Under the pieces are notes generated by a model. That model was not told the origin of the DNA and made no database searches. It worked only from the letters and a program-made list of their open reading frames with translations. A stretch of 64,000 bases of DNA. It comes from Trissonchulus latispiculum (lineage: Eukaryota; Nematoda; Enoplea; Enoplida; Ironidae). This document shows positions 57,300-64,000 of the stretch, piece after piece. The position numbers and the translations under genes were made by a program. The stretch lies in the NCBI GenBank assembly GCA_030248195.1, contig JASAND010021406.1, positions 67,001 to 131,000 on the forward strand, written 5' to 3'. The first letter of the stretch is position 1; every line of letters begins with the position of its first letter.

Positions 57300-58430
57300 A
57301 TTCCACCAGTGAATTCCCCATGCCCAATAAGCTTTGCATGCAAAATTTCAGACTTTCAGCTATCTCCAGTAGCTTGAACCATGAACCAGTTGAACCAGAT
57401 CTGGCCAGCCATGGGTTAGATCAGCGAAGTAACACCACCAGTGAATTCCCCATGCCCAATAACCTTTGTATGAAAGATTTCAGCCTTTCAGCTATCTCCA
57501 GTAGCTTGAACCAGGAACTGGTTCAACATTGAACCAGTTGAACCAGATCTGGCCAGCCATGGGTCGGATCACCAAAGTTACACCACCAGTGAATTCCCCA
57601 TGCCCAGTGACCTTTGTATGCAAAATTTCAGCCTTCCAACTATCTCCAGTAGCTTGAACCAGGACCTGGTTCAACTTTGAACCAGTTGAACCAGATCTGG
57701 CCAGCCATGGGTCGGATCACCAAAGTAACACCACCAGTGAATTCCCCATGCCCAATAACCTTTGTATGAAAGATTTCAGCCTTTCAACTATCTCCAGTAG
57801 CTTGAACCAGGAACTGGTTCAACATTGAACCAGTTGAACCAGATCTGGCCAGCCATGGGTCGGATCACCAAAGTAACACCACCAGTGAATTCCCCATGCC
57901 CAATAACCTTTGTATGCAAAATTTCAGCCTTCTAGCTATCTCTAGTAGCTTGAACCAGGAACTGGTTCAATTTTGAACCAGTTGAACCAGATCTGGCAAG
58001 CCATGGGTCGGATCACCAAACAAACACCACCAGTGAATTCCCCATGCCCAATAACCTTTGTATGCAAAATTTCAGCCTTCTAACTATCTCCAGTAGCTTG
58101 AACCAGGCACTGGTTCAATTTTGAACCAGTTGAACCAGATCTGGCCAGCCATGGGTCGAATCACCAAAGTAACACCACCAGTGAATTCCCCATGCCCAAT
58201 AACCTTTGTATGCAAAATTTCAGCCTTCCAACTATCTCCAGTAGCTTGAACCAGGAACTGGTTCAATTTTGAACCAGTTGAACCAGATCTGGCCAGCCAT
58301 GGGTCGGATCACCAAAGTAACACCACCAGTGAATTCCCCATGCCCAATAACCTTTGTATGCAAAATTTCAGCCTTCTAGCTATCTCCAGTAGCTTGAACC
58401 AGGAACTGGTTCAACTTTGAACCAGTTGAA
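57300..58430. repeat. 148-bp tandem array in copy 3
   Basis: Eight units: GAATTCCCC at 57311, 57443, 57591, 57739, 57887, 58035, 58183 and 58331 (spacing 132 once, then 148 six times). Each has an internal near-palindrome, GAACTGGTTCAA...TTGAACCAGTT. High unit identity indicates recent homogenisation. Confidence 0.97.
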
Positions 58431-59552
58431 CCAGATGAACCAGGCGAGATAGGGTGTCGGCACTATGCTCATCGTGTTCAGCGACCCTGATTTACTATAT
58501 GTGGGTACCACCCCGAGGCCGAAAAACGCTGTTTTTGCCCGTTTTTAGACTATTTTCAAATTTTCGGACTTTCGGATTTTTCAGCTTTAAGGTGTCCAAA
58601 AACGCTATTTTTTTCCATTTTTGACCATCTATATATAAAAATCGAACCAGATCGAAATTCGGAAAAAAACATAAACTTGCTAAGTACCATTGCCTAGATA
58701 TATATTCAAAAAATAGTATAGAAAAATTTTTCCTATGGGCCGTTCGAAAAATCGAGTTAACACAAAATTGGAAAAAATCATGCTAAATACAGAGAAAAAA
58801 ACCCACTTTCAAACCCGTAAGAGAAAGTAGATTTTTTCAAAGTTCATTTTTTCCGGGCAAGTTTGGTATCATTCGAAAGCTCTTGGCCTGGAGATTTCAA
58901 AAATGTAAATATTAGCTCTTAATTCCTTCCCGTTAATTAGTTATGCCTAATTAGCACTTTTCAAAATCCGCAAAGTGCCTTTATAGCTCATATTATGGGG
59001 GGCTCTCCGAGCTCCCCCATGATTCTTTGGAATTTTTACCCAAAAATTTCAAAGAATTACCAAAAACTAGCGAAAATTATAAAATTAGCTAAGGGGTGCT
59101 ACGAAATTAACTAGTTCGATGTTTAAAAAGCTAGCTCTTTTGCCACATAACAGTATTAGGTTGGATGCAAAATAGCTTAAAGTTTCAAAGAATTCCACTC
59201 AGCGTAGCGCCCTGTGGAGCCTTCGCAAGCTGATGCTGTATATAGGTCTAAAACTCGACATGGCATGCATACAAACTTCGCTGCGTCCTGAACGCTATGT
59301 GCAAATTACATATATATGTATATATATTATATGCCAATCCCAAATTTTGCAGAGATGGTTCTGACGTTATAGTGATTTGATATCGTGTAAAATAATCTCC
59401 AGACCAAAATATATATACTTTTCTGTGCGATGCGACCAAAGTCCGAAAAATTGGGCGTGGGAGGTCCACACAGGTGGATGTTAACTAATGTCTTCTGAAC
59501 TGTGGTCATCGTAGGCATAGGTATGGCTGGCGAAAAAAGTGGGGGTGGGGGT

Positions 59553-60004
59553 CATAGGTGTACCTGGGGGGGTGGGGGGGACCCCTCCCCCCAAATGCAA
59601 AAGTGCCGACCCCACCCTCGAAATTAAGAGGCAGACCCCACCCCCAAATGGCCAAATCCCAGACCCCACCCACCCAAATTTGCCAGACGCCACCCTCAAA
59701 ATTTTGAAGTTTGCCTCAAAATTAGTAAAACTTCAAAGCTTTTTGGAAAAATTCGACATTTTTGCTAAAAATTCCTATTTTTTTGAACAAATGAGCAAAA
59801 ATGAAGAAATATTGTTGATTTTTAGTCGGAAATAACACTTTTTTAGCAAATTTGCGAATTTTTTCTAAATTTTTGGCTAACAAAATTTTTACCCCCCCCC
59901 CAAATTCGATTTTTCCGGACCCCACCCCACCTCAAAACGGCTGACCCCACCCACCCTAATTTCGGCTACCCCCTCCCCCAACGTTTTCTCAAGGTACACC
60001 TATG
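59553..60004. mobile_element. 452-bp TIR element with perfect 8-bp TSD
   Basis: Ends CATAGGTGTACCTGGG and mirrored CATAGGTGTACCTTG, flanked by GTGGGGGT at 59545-59552 and 60005-60012. Interior near the left end is a tandem of CAGACCCCACCC-type motifs. Confidence 0.88.
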
Positions 60005-60168
60005 GTGGGGGTTTGAAAAAAGTAGGGAGAGAGGTTTGGCAAAAAAGGGGGTGGGGGTCAAAAAAGTATATATATAGATTTGGGGGAGGGGTAAGAAAAA
60101 TTTTCGAGGGGGTCGTCAAAAAACCGGTTTATCGTTAGAAAACTGAAAAATTTTCTCACTTTTCAGCT

Positions 60169-60194
60169 ATATATATATATATATATATATATGT
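60169..60194. repeat. (TA)n microsatellite
   Basis: About 25 bp of alternating TA. Confidence 0.95.
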
Positions 60195-60340
60195 ATTTTT
60201 AGCGATTTTTAAAGTAAATACGTATGCGAATTTTAGCAATTTTTCGCTAATTTTCTGAAAATTTTCGAACTTTGGCTAAAAACTTGCAAAAATTCAGGTA
60301 GGGGGTCGAAACTTTTTAGGGAGGGTCGGAGGGTTTAGGA

Positions 60341-60793
60341 CACAGGTGTAATGGGGGGGTTTGGGGAGGGAAACCCTCCCCAGCCATTTTTCCAAACCAC
60401 CCCAGAAATTTCTGGGCCCCCCCCCAAAATTCGCCAAAAATCGGGCATTTTTAGGGCAAATTTTGCAAAATTTTTCAAAGAAGTCCAAATTCTTGGCTTA
60501 ACGTGTTTATTATCGCGAGAAATACACATTTATAACGGTTTCATGGGCTTCTAGACTCAATATTGACCTTATTCTGGACTCAGAAACATGTTGGCAATCA
60601 AGTTTTCGAGTTTAAGATCACTGTCTAAATCTAATGTTAAAATTACTTAATGATTTCATGTTTTTCGGCATTAGCAATAGCAATAGCATGGCTGAAAATG
60701 CGATTTTTGGCATAAAAATAGAAAAAATTTTTGGAGGAGGTTTGGGGGGGTCTAAAAAGGGGCCCCCCAACCCAAATCCCCGTTACACCTATG
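60341..60793. mobile_element. 453-bp TIR element, same family as 59553-60004
   Basis: Ends CACAGGTGTAATGGGG and mirrored CATAGGTGTAACGGGG; flanks GTTTAGGA (60333-60340) and GTCTAGGA (60794-60801), one mismatch. Almost the same length as the 59553 copy. Confidence 0.82.
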
Positions 60794-61529
60794 GTCTAGG
60801 ATTAAGAGGGAGGGCTAGAAAAAATTTTTAGGGGGAAGGTTTGGCGACCCCTCCATTTCGGGTGGGGATTTGGGTGGATCCCTACCCCCCTGTCCCTAAC
60901 ATACCTATATATGGTCATAGGCATGGCTGGGCAAAAACTCTGGGTGGGGGACCCACGGAGGGAGGATTGCGTCGCCGAAAACGGCCCAAAAACCCCTATA
61001 TAAATTTTCGATGGTTTTGACATTTTTGGCCACTTTTCGACCAACAATCTCTGGCGAGGGGGGGGGGAAGCTGGCTTATTTTTAGACCTAAATTTATGGG
61101 GGGGGGCTTTATGAGGGGGGCTCGCTGGGCTTTTTTACTGGGGGGGGGCGCCTTCCAGTTTTTGGGTTCCCCCCACTCGGCCCCATCCCCACTTTTGTGG
61201 GCTTCCCCCACTCACTCATTTTTCAGAGAAGTCCAAATTTTTGGCTTAAAGTGTTTATTATTGCGAGAAATACACGCTTTTAACGGTTTTACGTTCTTTC
61301 TGGCTGAATACTGACCTTATTTTAGACTTAGAAACATGTTGCCAATCAAGTTTTCGAGTTTAAAACCCCTGTCTAATGTCAAAATTACTTCATGGTTGAC
61401 ATAAAAATAAAAAAATTTTAGGGGAGGTTTGGGGGGCCCCAAAATTCCGGGGGAGGGAGCTCATAGTTTCCCTGGAAATTTTGGTTGGGGGAGGGGTAAG
61501 CTATGGTCTCTTGATATCCTTTTTGTCAA

Positions 61530-61894
61530 ATAGATATCAAAATGTGAAGTTAATCAAGCTTTTTCTACCAAACATCAGGTTATCAGTGGTGTTCCACAAG
61601 GAACTGTTCTTGGACCACTTCTGTTCCTGATATACGTTAATGATATGCCTGAAGTCATTGTAAATTCTAGTATCAGTCTATACGCAGATGATGCAAAAAT
61701 ATATTTAAGTACGAACGAAACCAAATCTGTGAGACTTCAAGAAGATCTCGATCGCATATGCAGCTGGGCTAACACTTGGCAGCTTAGTCTGTCCATTTCA
61801 AAGTGTATATATGGTTTAGTGTATGGGTCGGCTGCAGATGCGGATGGAAAAGGATATGTCATGAACAATCATGAACTTTCAGTGGTAAAGCAAG
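61530..61894 (+). mobile_element. CR1/L2-like LINE reverse transcriptase, 5' part
   Basis: Frame encodes VISGVPQGTVLGPLLFLIYV, NDMPEV and SLYADDAKIY; YADD is the catalytic core of the polymerase. A stop (TAG) lies just upstream near 61535 and the remainder of the 5' element is missing. The frame continues after a 1.1 kb insertion at 61897-62999. Confidence 0.88.
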
Positions 61895-61896
61895 TA

Positions 61897-62999
61897 TAGC
61901 CATGGGGGGAAAAAACCCCACATTTTCGGATTTTGGCTGGAACTTTTTTATTATAAGGGTTATCTGAGAACTTTATATACCATCGTACTTGGCGTACTTA
62001 GAACTTTCTTTTAAGCCTATTTGCACTTCTCTAAGTTGTACCGTTAGAGCGGTATAATGCAAAAAAGTAGCCGGGAAAAACCCAATGGGGGGGAAAAAAC
62101 CCAAATGGGGGGAAAATAAACCCACCCCTCACAGGTCTTAAAAATTGTTCTATCGCAATTCTGACACTTCCAGTGTAAAATTCAACCCTTTTTTAGTTAG
62201 TATGAACCAAAAAACCCGATCTAAGTAGCTTTTTTTGAGATCTCATGTGCCGTTGAAAATGCTGCATCAACTGGCCAGGTTTCATAAAGTTTAACACAAA
62301 CATAGGGCAATTTTTGAAAAATACTAAAAATGATGTAATTTGATAAAACTTGTTATTCTATCGTGTAGAGAATGGTTTTTTACGTAGAATTGGCTGTTAA
62401 AATCCACAATTGTACCTGTATTCGGTCCTCCAGCTGCGAAATGGCACTTTTAAGGCTTTTAGCCACTAGCTAGCCAGGTAAGCAAAATCGTCCGAATCTG
62501 ACCGCATAGGATGACGCAGCGTGCTCGATAGTACCGTGCTATAGTCTCTAATTGTTTCCGTGTTGAGTTGTTAAAAAATTTTTCAAAAAAATTTGGGTGG
62601 GTTTTTTCCCCCCAAAGTGGGTTTTTTCCCGCCACGTTTGGCAATGTGCCAGACTAACGGTACAGCGGATCGGTCTAATTTTGGCTGTGTGCAAAGAGGA
62701 AGAGTTGCCATCATTGCAGATATTTGCAAAACTTTTCTAGCCCAACCCAGTCAAAAGTTACATCGGTCCAAACTTTTGGTAAATTTTTGGATGGTTGAAC
62801 CAAAAAGTAGTTGTCATTTTCAAAATGTCATAAAATAAGCAGGAGTGAACCAAATGACTTGATCTTTGCATACATAGGTTAGAAAGAGTCGCGCTTTTTG
62901 CTGCTATGTTTTGGAGCTCATATCTCCAACCCATGACCCAGGAGGCGGGTGGGTTTTTTTCCCCCAAAAAAGGGGGTGGGTTTTTTCACCCCATGGCTA
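61897..62999. mobile_element. 1.1 kb TA-flanked TIR transposon inside the LINE
   Basis: Termini are inverted (TAGCCATGGGGGGAAAAAAC / mirrored TAGCCATGGGGTGAAAAAAC) and flanked by TA at 61895-61896 and 63000-63001. Removing the element plus one TA makes the LINE frame continuous (KQ-V-TDLG), which proves the insertion. TA duplication suggests Tc1/mariner-type mobilisation. No transposase frame is left, so it is non-autonomous. Confidence 0.9.
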
Positions 63000-63860
63000 T
63001 AACAGATTTAGGGGTAACACTGTCACGTGACATGAAGAGTTCTGCACACTGCGCCAAAATTACGCAAAAAGCAAACAAAGTTTCAGCTTTCATCTTCAAA
63101 TCATTCGAAACAAGAAAAAGGGATTTTTTAGTTAAAATGTTTAATACGTATGTGAGACCAATTCTGGAATATAATTCATCAATATGGTCACCATACCTGC
63201 TAAAAGATATCGACATGATAGAAAATGTACAAAGAAGGTATACGAAACGTATACCTGGTCTACAACATTTCTCCTATAAGCAGCGCTTAGAAAAGCTCCA
63301 ATTACAATCATTAGAGATAAGACGTATAATAACTGATTTAAAACTAATGTACCGAATTTGCAAAAATCAAATATCACTTAATTTTACTGATTTTTTCACG
63401 TTAGCACCTAGTATAGGTTTACGTGGGCAGGGCATTGCTACAAAATACGGCATAGTCTGTGTCATAGAGAAGCAACAAAGTCGTTTTTCACTAACAGAAT
63501 TGTTGAACTTTGGAACAATTTACCCATCACTGTTATAAACTCATCTAGCCTAAATGTTTTTGAAAGGTCTGTCAAAAATCTGAATTTGAATAATTATCTT
63601 CGGGGTCGGGTCGGGTCGGGGTATTAAATAACCAGACAAGTGGTTCCTCCCCCCATCCCTTTCTGTGACTTTTAGCCAGAACGTTAGTATATACCTGTTA
63701 TAAAGTGTTTTTTGTGTCTGTTTGTGTTTGTTTCTACTAACAAATTTTCGTTACTAGCACATATATATTATATTGCTAAGAATTGTGTAACTGCGATAAA
63801 CAGTTTATGTATACGTATTATTCTGTATGGCTACGTGTTAATCAGAATAAATTCTTAGTT
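63000..63860 (+). mobile_element. CR1/L2-like LINE, 3' part and tail
   Basis: Continues the same polymerase frame: TDLGVTLSRDMK, NTYVRPILEYNSSIWSPYLL, IENVQRRYTKRIPGL, then a frameshift at about 63430-63480 before the typical NRIVELWNNLP and FERSVKNLN end, stop near 63625. A short 3' region ends in AATAAATTCTTAGTTAGTTA, a simple-repeat tail rather than poly(A). Confidence 0.85.
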
Positions 63861-64000
63861 AGTTATGGAAATTTGGTGGTCGACCGCGAAATGTAATGGG
63901 GTTACCCCCCCCCCGAAACCCCCCCCCCAAACTGGAACCTCAAAAAATCCAAAAAATGGCCTAAAAATGCAAAATTTTCTGTATTTTAATGCTTTTTCCG

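Larger units (their letters stand above)
55426..59023 (+). mobile_element. ACAAG...hairpin element, copy 3 (upstream of BRIP1)
   Basis: Starts ACAAGTAGGAAAAATGCTCC. Inverted arms 55426-55610 and 57062-57246, with the TA element 55754-56854 between them. Then a 148-bp array (57300-58430), the shared motif ATGCTCATCGTGTTCAGCGA at about 58460, and a terminal hairpin 58992-59023 (GGGGGGCTC/GAGCTCCCCC). Arms are diverged from copies 1 and 2, so it is a different subfamily. Confidence 0.8.

Noticed and set aside
57182..58266. Frames in the 148-bp array (repeated NQELVQ/EFTGGVTLV peptides)
   Set aside because: Tandem-repeat artefact inside a mobile element.

Overview
This is eukaryotic, animal-type genomic DNA: spliced genes with GT-AG introns, long introns, simple-sequence tracts and dense transposon debris. 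Two host genes can be reconstructed, both on the minus strand. (1) TBP, the TATA-binding protein: 3 exons, 18391 down to 14208, complete, 286 aa. (2) A BRIP1/FANCJ-type Fe-S DNA helicase: start codon at 54789, exons down to about 23460, 18 exons, about 1181 aa in my model. In both genes every proposed junction keeps the reading frame. The very conserved TBP core and the full FANCJ motif set point to a metazoan or close relative; I cannot name the species.

Layout: 1-14.2 kb is gene-poor and repeat-rich (CTGGC-type MITEs, a broken non-LTR retrotransposon in two opposite-facing pieces, a 0.5 kb-arm inverted repeat, a TTAA element, a 2.5 kb TIR element). 14.2-18.4 kb is TBP, whose second intron holds several mobile elements. 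18.4-23.5 kb is intergenic, with an ISXO2/Merlin-type transposase relic and a TTAA element. 23.5-54.8 kb is BRIP1, whose introns carry most of the mobile elements. 55-64 kb lies upstream of BRIP1: a block of repeated TTGGCGAA motifs close to the start codon, then nested TIR elements, 148-bp tandem repeats, two related 0.45 kb elements and a CR1/L2-like LINE split by a TA-flanked transposon.

The most distinctive system is a mobile-element family present in four copies (14599-16076, 37121-39912, 40609-42926, 55426-59023). Shared features are a 5' end starting ACAAG with an AAAAATGCTCC motif, ~185-bp inverted arms in three copies, a tandem array whose unit is close to 147 bp even though unit sequences differ, a shared 3' module, and a terminal hairpin preceded by CAT. 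The plan recalls Helentron/HINE or bivalve pearl-type elements but matches none exactly from memory. Two near-identical copies in direct orientation bracket the BRIP1 exon that encodes the DEAH box.

Many other insertions are dated by exact target-site duplications: 8-bp (hAT-like), 5-bp (three related G-run MITE families), TTAA and TA. Several are nested, so an insertion order can be read off. No CRISPR, rRNA, tRNA or prokaryotic operon was recognised.
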